Shown: one piece after another, positions 10,576 to 22,496 of the stretch | Position numbering within the stretch: position 1 is the stretch's first letter | Layout: each line of letters starts with the position of its first letter | From: Eledone cirrhosa | Taxonomy: Eukaryota; Mollusca; Cephalopoda; Octopoda; Eledonidae | DNA: 64,000 bases | Assembly (NCBI GenBank): GCA_964016885.1 | Contig: OZ024742.1 | Span: forward strand, 119,104,396 to 119,168,395 | Direction: 5' to 3' | Notes under the pieces: generated by a model | Told to the model about the DNA's origin: nothing | The model's database searches: none | Seen by the model: the letters and a program-made list of their open reading frames with translations, nothing else | Position numbers and translations under genes: made by a program

Positions 10576-11253
10576 AGAAATGAGGTGCAACAGAAATGAA
10601 ACATGGATTACAGGTTAAAATGTAGTCTAGATAGATGAGAAACAAAATGAGGATGTAGTTTATGGAAGACCCAAAGGATTTAGAAGTCGACCTTAAGTAG
10701 AAGCAATAACATTAAGAAAGACATGAACGACACCACATCATTTTGTTTTGAAAATTTTGAAAGTAGGTTTATAAGTATGAATTTTCATAAAATGTTCGTA
10801 GTTGTCTCTGTGGTCTAGCGGTAGGTGATCCTGACCTCGGGTTCAATCCTGGTCAATAGGTACATAGAAACCTTCTTCATGTTTTTATTTTACAACCAAT
10901 AAAAAAAACAGGAAAGACTTACCGGGAACCCTACTCCGACCAGGATAGAACTTCAGACCAGGGCCACCACCGTCTATGATTCCTCCAAGTAGGCCACGAG
11001 ACAGCCACAAAAGTGCAATGAAAATTGATAATTATAAACCTACTTTCAAAATCAAAGTTAAAAAGATGTGGTCGTTCATGGCTTTCCTAGAGCTATTAGT
11101 TATATTTAGGGTCGACTTCTGGTCATTATTGAAAGTCTCTGGATTTCGCAAAATACATAATATTTTTTATTGGAGAAGGTAAGATATTTTCCCGCAAAAA
11201 TTTGATTGCACTGTTTTGTTTTCACTTATATATTTTTCGAAAATGTTATTTAT
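10576..11253. repeat. Dispersed repeat with opposed tRNA-like heads, copy 2
   Basis: Aligns with 2492-3185 over its whole length. The forward tRNA-like block is at 10805-10859 (TGGTCTAGCGGTAGG, GGGTTCAATCCTGG) and lacks about 16 bases present in copy 1. The reverse block is at about 10929-11000. The block downstream, containing GGGTCGACTTCTGGTCATT and ATTGGAGAAGGTAAGATATT, is the best conserved. Confidence 0.7.
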
Positions 11254-11351
11254 CCGTCACTGTGTGTATGTTATCTCTTTCTCTTAATTTCGAGTATATT
11301 TTTTTGACCGGCCACCTTCCTGGTGGCAAGGTTGTAAAAGAAAAGAAATTG

Positions 11352-12864
11352 TTATCCCTTGAATCGCAAGAATGTTTTGCAAATTTTGAAGGTGCCAGCT
11401 ATCGCAGCCATTTGTAGACTATGAATTAGGGAGCTGCGCTCTTTGTCCGCAAATCCAAGTTCAGTCATACTTTGGTCCAAGCGGGTTGGTATATAACCCG
11501 TAGCTCCAATAATGATGGGTATGAAGCTAAAGGTGTATCTTGTAAATTCTTCAACCAGTATCCTGTAATGAGGTCTGGGCCTGGTGATTTCCTATTCGAC
11601 ATTTTCTGTAGAGCTGTTTCCAGTATTGACCCATCTATGTCATATTGTTTTGTCTGGACATGTTGGCAGTAGTCCTATTCCAGTTCTTTTAGCCAATTAG
11701 TTTGTCTGTTGAATCCGTCATCCGTTTCCCATACAGATCTCCAGTAGCTCTCAACCTGTTCTTTTGAAGGGGTGTCATTTACAGAGACTGAGCTTTTGCC
11801 ACCGAAGCTGTGATAAACTGATTTAGGATCTCTGGCAAACAATCTATTTAGCACTTGTCGTTTATGTGCTGTTGACTTATATTTTAGTCTTTCTGTTGTA
11901 GCTGTGAGTTGTTGTTTCAACTGGTGTAATTTGGAGTTCAAAGTTTTAAATTTTGTATCTCAAAATCGTCTCTCTAACTTTTTTTAGGTCTTCCTGGTGT
12001 CGTGTGAAGTTGCTCTCTACGTTGCATTTCATAACGACCGCGATGTGTGAGATACTTCGTCTCAGGGACAAAATTTTGCCTTTTAAATTTCGCATCCACG
12101 CTGGTTCAGGCTTTTTGTTTGTATCTTGATTGCGTGGTTTTAGTTGTTTGTTATATGATAGCAATGTGACAGCTGAAACATATAACAAAATATTAAGCGT
12201 TTCAAATGTCGTTTCTACACCTTTAGATCGTATGGCCTTCAGATAATTGTCAGCTATTTCGTTCACCGCTTCCAATTCCAATTTAGTGGGTTCTTTACTG
12301 ATTCTGGTGTTGTATGGTCTGTCACTCACATTAATGCTGTGTATCTCTTGAAACGTATCGTCCCATATCACTTGAAAGGTGTCCACAAGTTTTTGGTGTT
12401 CTGTTTGTACAGTAGAGTCATAAATTTCAGTCGTTGTTGATGTGGTGACAATTACTACTAGAGTTAGCTGACCATTCTCGCTGTTCTTCAGTGGAAGTGG
12501 GATGGATTTCAGCAAAATTGTTGGTGAGCTGTTCACTGTTAGATTTAGCTGGCCATTCTCTTTGTCTGTCAGTGGAGGTGGGGTGGTTGTCTACAAGGGC
12601 TGTACTTGTAGTATCACTCAATTCCATTAGATGTATCAATTTACATCTAATGATACGTTTTGCCTGTTCATTTAAATGCTTTGGAGAAAAGTCTAATTCT
12701 GGGTGTTTGGAGTTCCATAAAGTTTTTAGACTTTGCATAAAACCGAACTTTTGGGGTTCAGGTTGTTTGTATGCTTCATATAATTCTTTGTTAAGCTCGT
12801 AGCTCCACTGTATACAACGGTTATAGTTGCGATTTGGTCGAAGGAGACTTGTACGTTTTGTCAT
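11352..12864 (-). pseudogene. R4/Dong-like LINE, internal-deletion derivative
   Basis: The ATG at 12864 begins an N-terminal domain with CIQWSYELNKELYEAY and GFMQSLKTLWNSKHPE, possibly a Myb-like DNA-binding fold. A tandem 22-residue duplication follows (two HPTST..QREW units). Frames shift near 12450 and 11942, and a TAG follows WLKELE at 11675. The RT entry block RKSPGPDLITGYWLKN is reached near 11560. At about 11535 it jumps to the extreme C-terminus, FIPIIIGATGYIP, ending at 11352. The RT catalytic core, the zinc finger and the endonuclease are thus all deleted. Copies A-C show the order of the missing parts. Confidence 0.7.
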
Positions 12865-12917
12865 GATGAGTTCGTCTATTCACTAATATTTTGTATTTAT
12901 TTTTCAAAATAGTCGAT

Positions 12918-13031
12918 TATGTATGTATGCATGTATGTATGTATGTATGTATGTATGTATGTATGTATGTATGTATGTATGTATGTATGTATGTATGTAT
13001 GTATGTATGTATGTATGTATGTATGTATGTG
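12918..13031. repeat. (ATGT)n microsatellite
   Basis: A near-perfect tetranucleotide run ending in a GTGTGCGTG stretch. The reading frames through it (Met-Tyr-Val-Cys or Ile-His-Thr-Tyr) are artefacts. Confidence 0.95.
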
Positions 13032-13099
13032 TGTGCGTGTATGTATGTGTATGCACATGAACACACACATACACACGCATATATATCGGTAAATAATGT

Positions 13100-16000
13100 C
13101 AAATTTGTTATTTTTACCCCTGGTGAATTTTTTTTACTGTTATTATACGTTCTCTATAGTTTTTTCTGCCGTTCTTCTATATATTACGATAGTATTTTAT
13201 ATGGCTTTTACGATGGCATTATACTTCGTATGATGGTGTTTACGCCTATAATATCTTTCAAAATGATTCGACATATGATAGTTTGTATGCGTCCGTTTCC
13301 CTTTTAATACTAAGATGTTTTCTCAGATATATTCTATTCCTGAATTTTGAAAGCATATCAACCTTCCTCCGTGTGATGCAATTTTTGTAATAATGTCAAA
13401 TAGTGTGTTTTCTAGTGTGTAATTACAAATATTTGTGTGGGCATATGAAATATGTTATAAATTTTAATAATTCCAATATAGCTGTCGATCTGTGTGAAGA
13501 AAGCATTCCTAATATGTGGAAAAGTTTATATGCTTCATAAATACAACATCATTAGAAGAATATTTAGTAATAAGATTCCAAGTAGGATTTGGCATATATT
13601 AATATATATTATTACTTTGAGTATTTTGAAGGTGAGTAATGATAAAGGTGAGCAACATCTAGTTATAGAATTGTGCAGCTTAAGAAAGAAAGCTAAGGTT
13701 AGTATTGTGTTCATAACATTTTCTTTATAGACTTAGTTTTGCGTTGAAGTATATTTGTGTAAGTTCGTATTCGTTTTACAAAAGGTTGATTGATGGAAAT
13801 TGTAATTGTAAAAGTAGCTCTGAGAATTACGATTAGATGAGTTATTTTGCTAGAGGGTGGATTAACACTTTGTACTTCAAGATCACATAGTTGATACATA
13901 TTTAGTTGGTTTGCAGTGTTAAGTTCAATTCTACCGGTGATATTAACTACTTGCAATAGATCAGCATCTTATTCAAGGATATATGTGATCTACTGAACAT
14001 TGTCAGCCGAGAATAACATTGCAGGATTTATTTATTTATTTAAGCAATTTAAACGTCCGTATAGAGCTAGTAAACCATGGCAGACTAGGGGAAGTATCAA
14101 GTACTTCTTACAGTTGGTAATCAAAAAGAGCTAATTAAAAAAAATTAATTAAATAAACAAAAAAAATTTTTCTTTCAAATATTGTAGGCCAATGGGAGGC
14201 AGATTATGCATCAGAAAACGAAACCGAAAAGGAAAAGAGGAAACAAGGGAAGCTGTAAAACAGCTAGACATTTCTGTTGCTGAATCTTTTCGTAGCTTCC
14301 ATGTACTCAAAGATTTTGTTTATATTTGGTAGACCTTTAATCATATCTTGAACCTCCAATCTTGGTAGTTTTATTAAAGCTGTTCTACGTATATTGCAAG
14401 AAAAATAGCCCACATTTAAATCAAGTTTACTTTGTTGTGGACAGACTTCATAAGATTGCAGCATGATTTCATGACTGATGAATATGACGTTAGCTCAAAT
14501 TCTCCATGGATTACTAAATACCTCTAGCATTATGTAGAGGTACATCACTAAAGCGATGTAGCATAAACTATTATTTCCTATTTACTATTTCGATAGTAGA
14601 ATGTTCAACTTTATGTAGGAGAGGAGAGGGTTTTATAGAATAAAAAATGAAAATAATTATTAGAATGCAGCCATGTTTGTTAGAACAGGTGTTGGTGCTT
14701 TTTGTAAGAAAAAAGGTTTTGTACAGGTCGAAGTATTTAGTTTTACCTTTTTACATTCTGACTTAATTTTTCCTTATATTTGAGCACTATAGTTTATGTA
14801 CCTGTAATATAGATGAGTCAATTCAATCGATTATATATCCCCTGTGTGAAAATAACTATGAAAGGGAACAAGACAGCTTTGCCAATTCGATCCCCGATTG
14901 AAGTCAATTTACATAATTTATGGTACTAATTCCTAAAGAAAGGGTGTGAATCTCGTATTATCTACTTTTTTCTATCTACAAATGAACCATTATCAAGAAA
15001 AAGAAAATAATATTTCCGAACTGTGGCAAGCAGCATGCAACATACAGTTGAACCGATGGCTTGGTTTTGAGTCTCGGTTGAAGAGATTTCTCTTCATAGA
15101 TGCTTCAAATACATTTGTAAGAAGGTACGGATATTACAAATCTTGAAATTTTTAAGATTTGAATAAAGACTTTTAATATTAGGGAAACATGAAATTGTAC
15201 GAAGTACACGTCTCATTCAAAGTCATTCACTGCATCTATAAAATGAATTGTTTTTAACTGCAAATCGAAGCTTCTTATTCGATATTATCCATATATTCCG
15301 GATAAAATTCTGTAGCATTACGTCTAGTGTCTTAGACACTCAGTCATATTCCAATTACATAACATTTCCCTTGTGTAACATTCCAAGTTTGCTAACAAAA
15401 ACATTCTAACAAGAAAGACGCTAGGCAGTCATTCGACCTGTTAGATGCCGTCTCTAAATCTACCTATCTGTGATATATCTGAAAATACGCGAAATACCCG
15501 TTGGGTAATTCAGTTGTAGGTGCACTGGGTGTAAAAAAAAAGAGAGCATGGCTTGACTGCCATTCGTTACATATCTGATTCATCAGAGCTGGTCATGGAC
15601 TAAACAAGCGACCTATGCAACTATTCAATGTTCACTAGTCAAAAATATCAAATACGGGATCAAATGCAGGACACCAAGCTTCAGTTAACAATAATAATTC
15701 TCCAACTCATAGTCTCACACAAATGGGTGTGTTCGAAAAACCATGTTTTATCATTCTTTAATTGATAAGCACGATTTCTTCAGCCGCTCTAAAAATACTT
15801 GCATAACATCTTACACTGATAACACACCAATTACGTCAATACATACCTTACTTTTACGAATTAGAATTCAAATCCCACAATGATAGATTAATAACAACAA
15901 ATAGATAAGCCGTCATCCTAATCATTTTCAAACTAAATTGTAGCCATTTGTAATAGGTAGTAAACTTAGCACTTGGCATATAACAATGATCTAGATTATG

Positions 16001-16440
16001 TGTATCACTTAACCTTCAATTCACAAATAGAGGACATCGATGACATAAAACACTGCAATAATTATTACATAGACACACTTATAGCGAAATAACCGCAGTA
16101 TTGACAGATTCACTAGGTTTACATTTCGTGTTAGTTTATCAAAGAAATCTAAAGTAATTATAGAAATAAAACAGATTGCAGTTCAACCGATTCGATATTG
16201 CCAGTCTCCATTGCAGATAAATACAAATCAATTAAGCAATACTGATTTGTTAGACTGAGTCATATCACCTCTAGCGGCCAACCTATAAATGGTAATGGCA
16301 GACTCTTCACAATCGTTCCAAAACAGAGTGAAGTATAATATATCCAGGAAATAGTTGTTCATGAACATTCATTTTTTTCTAATTCTTATGCACCCGTAAC
16401 GCCCGATGGTGTATCTGAACAAAATCGATTTCTTTCAGAA
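13100..16440. other. No gene seen; AT-rich unique-looking DNA
   Basis: Frames of 60-80 codons here (for example at 13494, 13711, 14264 and 14946) are AT-rich, lack any motif and have no homolog elsewhere in the window. Nothing that looks like a transposon terminus was recognised. This may be ordinary intergenic or intronic DNA. Confidence 0.5.
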
Positions 16441-16450
16441 AAAGGCAGAA

Positions 16451-16490
<40 letters not shown>

Positions 16491-16582
16491 GTGGAACCGG
16501 ATCATTCCGTCATTAGCTAACAGAAGTCTGATGAGTTTTTGATTCCAGATTCGGTCCTAATCGACACAGATTGAACTTTGAG

Positions 16583-16606
16583 CTGATGAATCGCGAAACG
16601 CGCGTC
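16583..16606 (+). ncRNA. Hammerhead-like core, PLE tail next to LINE array
   Basis: CTGATGA (16583-16589), a shortened stem II, GAAACG, then CGCGTC. Read as a hammerhead, A15.1-C-G pairs with C-G-U16.1 and C17 falls at 16606, the expected cleavage position. Flanking TTGAG and CTCAA could form part of stem I. Only stem II is degenerate. A polyadenylation-like AATAAATG follows at 16614. (AT)n lies upstream at 16459-16485. No PLE coding sequence is attached. Confidence 0.45.
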
Positions 16607-16646
16607 ACACCTCAATAAATGTAATGAAAATTTGACACCCCGTCCA

Positions 16647-16647
<1 letters not shown>

Positions 16648-16693
<46 letters not shown>
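16648..16693. repeat. (ATT)n tract 1
   Basis: Pure ATT repeat at the 3' end of minus-strand LINE copy A, and the left edge of the LINE array. Confidence 0.95.
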
Positions 16694-16694
<1 letters not shown>

Positions 16695-19600
16695 AGTTGC
16701 ATTTATCTTGCTTTATGTTCATACGAGTTATCACCAAGTCACAACCAGTGACCTCAAGAGACAACAAGGTCCGCCATGTTCAAGAAAGAACATACATATT
16801 CACACATGCATCTTTAGTGTTTAGACTTGTGATGTACTTATATTGACAGAATCTTCCTTAGTATATGGGCAGTTCCCATTAGTACTATCTTTTGTATTTC
16901 TCCTATACGCGGGTTTCCTGGGATTTGCGATATGTAATCATTAGACCCCTTAGGTATCATTCCCAGAGCGCCTACAACCACTGGTATTGTTTTAGTTCTC
17001 AATTTCCACATTTTTCCAATTTCTATCTCCAGGTCCTTATACTTGCTCAATTTTTCAAATGTTTTTATAGATACATTCTTGTCTATTGGAACAGACATAT
17101 CAATTAGCAGGCATACCCTCTTTTGAAAGTCTTTCAATATTATATCAGGTCTGTTTGCATCTATTTTTCGGTCTGTTTGGATGCTAAAGTTCCACAAGAT
17201 TGAGATGTGATCTTTTTCAAGTATGGGAGGTGGTTGATGCTCCCACCAATTCTTTTGATGGGGCAGGTCAAAATGCTTACACATTATCCAATGTATGTAT
17301 TGTGCAGCTCTGTCATGCCTGTTTAGGTATTCGGTTGGAGCTATAGGACTGCACATTGAAATTATATGGTCAATGGTCTCTGGTTGTTTTTTGCATACAC
17401 GGCATAATGGGCTGCACCCATTTTTTATTATGTTGGCTTGGTAATTTTTTGTTGGAAGACACTGATCTTGTGCCGATATAATCAGTCCTTCAGTCTCCGA
17501 TTTCAGTCCAGAGGATGCCAACCACTGATGGGTTAAAGTTTTGTCAACATCAGGATTGTTAGCTCGCTCTGGGTATTTTCCATACAGAGGCTTTTCTTGC
17601 CATTTCTTAGCCAGTTTCTGTAGCAGTTCTTTCTTTGCAGTTACTTTTACCTGCTTTGCTTTTTCTGTGTTTTCCATTTCAGCAGTAAATGGGACTTCTG
17701 AAATTTGTAGTCCATTACTGTATCTTTGTGCATCTTTTGTAATGGAATATGATCTTTTGATGCTTTCGTGTTTCAAAACGAGTTTGATCATCCAATCATG
17801 TGATTCCCTTAGATATGTAGATAATCCAATTGTTGCAGTTTTCAACGCAATGTCTAACTGGATTAACCCACGTCCTCCTTCTTTCCTAGGGAGATATATT
17901 CTATCTATATCTGCCTTAGGGTGATGCATTCTGTGCATGGTTAAGAATTTTCGAATTTTTGTATCGAGCCTATGGCTCTCTGTGCTTGACCAGTTGATGA
18001 CATTGTAACTGTAGGTTACTACTGGTATGGCAAGCGTGTTTATGGCATCGATCCTATTCCTTGCATTCAATTCCGTTCTTAAGATTGCTCTTACTCTGCG
18101 GTAACATTCCTTCCTTATCCTTTCCCTCATTGTCGAGTGCTTGATTCCGTCTCCTTCACAAACACCTAGATATTTGTAAGTTTTTTCTTGATCAAGTTCT
18201 CTTATCACGTTCCCCCGATCAAGATTAATGTCTGAACTCTTCAGCAGCTTTCCTCTGGTGAACGTTGCTTTGGCGCATTTATCTAGTCCAAACTCCATTT
18301 TAATGTCATCACTGAACTGCTTCACAGTGGATAATAGCCCTTGCAATTGTTCATCATTTTTTGCAAATAGTTTCAGGTCATCCATGTAGAACAGGTGATT
18401 AATGGTTTTGTCATAGACTTTATATCCATGTTTTGTTTCATTGAGCATTTGACTTAATGGTATAAGTGCGATGCAGAATAAAAGCGGTGATAAAGAGTCA
18501 CCCTGAAAAATTCCACAATTAATATTAACTTCTCCAGCTTCCAGTGATTTTGTTTCACTATTCAAAAGGAGTGTCGTTTCCATGTCTTCATACTGAATGA
18601 CAAAAACCTCCTGACAACGGGGGATACTTTGAAAATCTCTAAACATTTTTCAATCCAACTGTGTGGCAAACTATCAAATGCTTTTTTATAATCTATCCAA
18701 GCAATCGATAGATTTTTGTGTCTATTATGACAATCTTCCAGTATCATTTTGTTAACCAGAAGCTGATCCTTACAGCCATATGAGCCTCGTTTACACCCTT
18801 TCTGCTCAATGGGAAATAGGTCATTTGTTATCAGGTGGTCATATGTGTATTCAGTTAGGACTGATGTTAAAATTTTATACATTGTGGTCAAGCAAGTTAT
18901 CGGTCTGTAATTTTTGGGATTGTTTGTCTCATCATTCTTCGGAAGCAGGAATGTAATGCCGTTAACTAGCCATGAAGGTATCTTTTCTGGCTCCTTAACT
19001 ATTTCATTGTAAAGTTGGGCTAACAGCTCATGAGACTCTGTGAAGGCATTTATCCAAAAGTTTTGTATTTTGTCTTTTCCTGGGGATTTTCATTTGCTGG
19101 TTTTTCTTAGAGTCAAGCGCAACTGTTCAACTGTTATATTTTCCCATGTTTGTTCCTCAAGGTGAGCTGTATCTTTCATTTGTCTGTCTATCCATGGGGC
19201 ATGTATGTTATGAACTTTTTCTTCGGCCCAGATCTTTTCCCAGAATTCTTGCACTTCCTCCTTGGGTGGTATTGATTTAGCAGTTATTGTTGACTTACCA
19301 ATTTTTCTGTAGAAGTTTCTTTGGTTGTTTTTGAACATATTATTGTCCTTATAGAATCTAGATCGTTTTTCAAAGCGCCTTATACGAGCAGCTTTGGCCG
19401 ACACTTTTTGCTTGATTATTTCTATCAGCATGTCTATGTCACATGTTGATTTTATACTGTACTTTTTTTTCAATTTTCTAAGTTTAGTTTGTTTAACATG
19501 TTCACCTACTTTATAGTTTGTTAAAATTTCTATGTCAGATCGGAGAAGGTTTATTTGGCGATTGATGTTCTCTTGCCAAGTAGATTTCTTGTGGGAATTC

Positions 19601-20131
19601 CTTTGTTTTTTCATCTTCACTCCACATAAGTGAGTGGTGACTTTAGCCGATGCATAATAGAGATGATTTAAATCAGTAATGTTTAGTTTGTTTGTGATGA
19701 TAATGTTTTTGAGAATTATGTTAGTCTTGTGTATTATCTTTTGGTTCTGTTTGGAGTTCTGGATCTTAGGGAGGGTGTCTGGTTGCCCCATGTCAGATTC
19801 TTTCATTTTCATCCATTCGATCATAATTTCATCCTTCAAGTTGGCAAGTTCATTCTCATTCATTTCTTTATCATTTACGATCTCATTATTTTCATTTGGA
19901 GTTTCATCCTGAGCATGCACTCCCTCCACTTTTTCGATCCTTTCTTTAATTTGTTCTGTTGCCAGTGATTCCGCCCCAACCCTGGGATTCGAAGTGTTAC
20001 AGTTTACCTCGTTTTCACTGACACATGTTTCATTTTACCTTCGCTGACTTTGTGCTAATAGCTTGATCTGATCAATTTCTATATCAGTTAGTAACTTTTT
20101 TCTTACAATATTTCTTCGTATATTGGCTAGT
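16694..20131 (-). mobile_element. R4/Dong-like LINE copy A
   Basis: A near full-length element bounded on both sides by ATT microsatellite. Its ~145-bp 3' UTR lies between the stop at 16838 and tract 1. It is a different subfamily from copies B-D, with clearly diverged protein but the same domain order. Confidence 0.8.
16838..20131 (-). pseudogene. R4/Dong-like RT plus restriction-like endonuclease (copy A)
   Basis: About 1,098 codons remain, close to the usual length of R4/Dong proteins. Order from the N-terminus: a Lys/Asn-rich region; KSPGKDKIQNFW at RT entry; NYRPITCL; IDYKKAFDSLPHSWI (motif A); GIFQGDSLSPLLF; YMDDLKLF (motif C, 18377-18388); KYLGV; CRVC...H...C zinc finger near 17400; then NRPDIILKDFQ and CLLIDMSVP, the Asp residues of the restriction-like endonuclease; IPVVVGALGMIPKG near the end. 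Defects: TAA at about 20037, TGA at 19090-19092 replacing the Trp of the NWKSPG motif, and a frameshift between 18562 and 18646. An in-frame ATG at 20160 exists only if the ATT tract (as poly-Asn) is read through. Confidence 0.85.
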
Positions 20132-20151
20132 TTATTATTATTATTATTATT
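20132..20151. repeat. (ATT)n tract 2
   Basis: Short ATT run between the 5' end of minus-strand copy A and the 5' end of plus-strand copy E. Confidence 0.85.
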
Positions 20152-20366
20152 GAATGCCATGGTTGACGGAGGCTCGGCTCTGTAAGGTATAGTAATTTTT
20201 AACCGTTAAAACAATTGTAAATTGTTTAAAACTTGAACCAAATTGTTGATAAAGACACCCTCCTCCTCGTGAGAGGGGTCTTTCTGTCCGTTATTTGGCC
20301 CTTCGGGGTTAAATAACCAGTTATTGGGGTTTTGTACCCAAAATTTCATTTTAAACAAAAAACAAC

Positions 20367-22461
20367 ATGGCTACGAAAAAGAAATTTCATACGTCACTCC
20401 CACTCATTCCGTCTTCTTCTTCCTCAATCATCACTACAGCAGAGAGAAGATTGTCTCTCTCCCTCCCTTCTTTAAATGTGTCTCTCTCCCTCCCTTCTCT
20501 TTCGCAAGTGACGAAAGAAAAGAAAAGTCTCGTGCAAATCGTGCAAGGTTTCTCCACGACGACAGCGACGAAACAGGTGTGCGGGAAATACGAAAACCCA
20601 GTTCATTCGTCTGACGTCAGGAATAATAGCAGTAGCAGCCGTAATAACAACTGCAACAGTGACAATGAAAACAACAGTAGCAGCCGCAACAGCATCACCA
20701 GCAGCATAAACAACAACAGCATTAGCAGCAGCAACACCAACAACAACCACAGCAACAGCGGCGGAGGCAGTAGTCGTAGTACCTGCAGCAACAACAAAAG
20801 TACCAGCAGCTCTGACGACAACAACAACAGCAGAGAAAAACCAATCTCATTTGCAGGTATTGCGAAAAACTTGGAAACAATCCTCATAACAAATGAGGAA
20901 TTAGAGGAAGCGAAGAAGATGGTGACAAAGAACGGACACCGAGCAATCTGCAAGGCAGCGGAAAAATTTTTCAAAACCCAAGAGCACTGTACGGTCACGT
21001 ACCGTACAGTAAGTACAAAATCCCGTAGGGTGGAAAGAGCCACAGAGGCCCAAATACAAAAAGCCTTGGGGTCTGTGTGGCAGCGGAAAACGCACATCAC
21101 CCGAGGCAAAAAATATGCCACCGTAGACGTACTTTTTGCCACACCCCAGGAGGCAAAGGCCCAATCAGTAGTGACCCTAAGGAGCGAGGAAATGGTGTTG
21201 GTGCCCTCCTACTGCGGGCAAAAAATTGTGAGGGTCAAACTGACCCACGCCCCCCCCCCCCGGAATGACCCCTTCTTGGCTGGCCGCGTCTGTCCTAATC
21301 GGAATCGAGGACAAAACAACTGTACTGCAAGTACAGAAAAAAGTAAGAGAAGATTGGGTCGGCTCCTCCATTGAGATGCTAATCCAAACCAACCAGGAGT
21401 GCATCGAAGCTATCCCGGATGTGATAGACTTCGATAACGGCACTCAACTGCCCATAAGTGTTGAGGGCAAACGCCCGAAATGCTTTCGCTGTGGATCGAA
21501 GACTCACCTCAGGGCCTTCTGCAACGAGAAGACCCTGAGAAAGGAGAAAACCCCCCTCCTTCCGAATCCGGCTCCACGGCTACCAGCAACAGGACAAGCG
21601 GCAACCAGGAACGATAGGTCCGTGGCACCCATACCCACGCCACGGAAATCAAAAACAGCAGCAGCAGTGGAAATATTAACAACAACAACAGCAATACCAA
21701 ATGCAGCTGCAACAGAGACTCCAGTGCAAACATCACCAACAACAACAAATGAAAGAGTGGAGCTGGTACCCCTCCCCGACCTCACAGAATCAGACATGGA
21801 GTGTGAGGTGGGAGAGGGATGGCAAAAGGTCGCAAGAAGGCACAAACGCAGAAGCAGCGCATCGTCGCCTTTGAAAAGGGAGGAAAGAAATGAGAAAAGG
21901 GTAAAGTCTACTGCAAAGAGACCCACAGCAGCAACAACACCAACACCATCACCACCCACACTAGCACCACCATCACCACCGGCGACAACCCCACCGCCAA
22001 CAACACCTTCAACACCACCACCACAAGCACCAACATCGCAAACACAACAACAAAACACACACACCCAGAAACAACGACAAGAAAATAGCAGAACCACACC
22101 CCACCCCCAGAAAAACAAATGCACGGCAATAAATACACACAACAAGAAACTAATGACTTACATAATTGAACACACAGACATTTCACAACAGGACTACATA
22201 ATACCAGCACCAATCAAAACGCCAACTAACATAAGACTGCTAAAAATAGCACAGAAACAATACACAAACATTAAAACGAAATTCCCCAACGCAGTTGGTG
22301 ATTTCAGGGACCTAGGAGGAACCATCAATCGAAGAGTATACTCAGACATTCTCTTAGAAGAGCCGACGACCAGCCGAAGGGACGATTCAACGGTCCCTTC
22401 ACCAGACGATCAAGTGAAAAGGGATGTAAAAACCATCCCTCCTCTACCAAAAGTACGGTAA
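20367..22461 (+). pseudogene. ORF1 (gag-like, CCHC knuckle) of copy E
   Basis: The start ACATGG at 20367 is preceded by a run of A's; copy F begins with the same Met-Ala. The N-terminal 150 residues are low-complexity Asn/Ser. A folded block follows with SFAGIAKNLE, SRRVERATEAQIQKALG and ATVDVLFATPQEAKA, then VPSYCGQKIV, resembling the RRM-like part of LINE ORF1 proteins. CFRCGSKTHLRAFC (about 21484-21525) is a CX2CX4HX4C knuckle. A Pro/Thr-rich stretch and a conserved C-terminal block (RRVYSDILLEE) end at KVR-stop. A run of 12 C's (21250-21261) breaks the frame by one base. Expected role is RNA binding and RNP formation. Confidence 0.8.
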
Positions 22462-22496
22462 GTGGTCTTTCCCATCTTTTCCACTCTATTTTAAAC

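Noticed and set aside
13494..15146. Frames of 60-80 codons as small genes
   Set aside because: AT-rich, with no motif, no ribosome or splice context, and no similar sequence elsewhere in the window.
20158..20160. ATG giving Met-Ala-Phe-poly-Asn as the start of copy A
   Set aside because: The poly-Asn is the ATT tract. Copy C also runs into the tract in frame, so the ATG more likely lies in the leader of copy E on the other strand.
20472..22213. Long minus-strand frames rich in Val, Leu and Ala opposite ORF1 of copy E
   Set aside because: They mirror the Asn/Ser/Thr/Pro-rich coding repeats of ORF1; there are no motifs and ORF1 has clear domain evidence.
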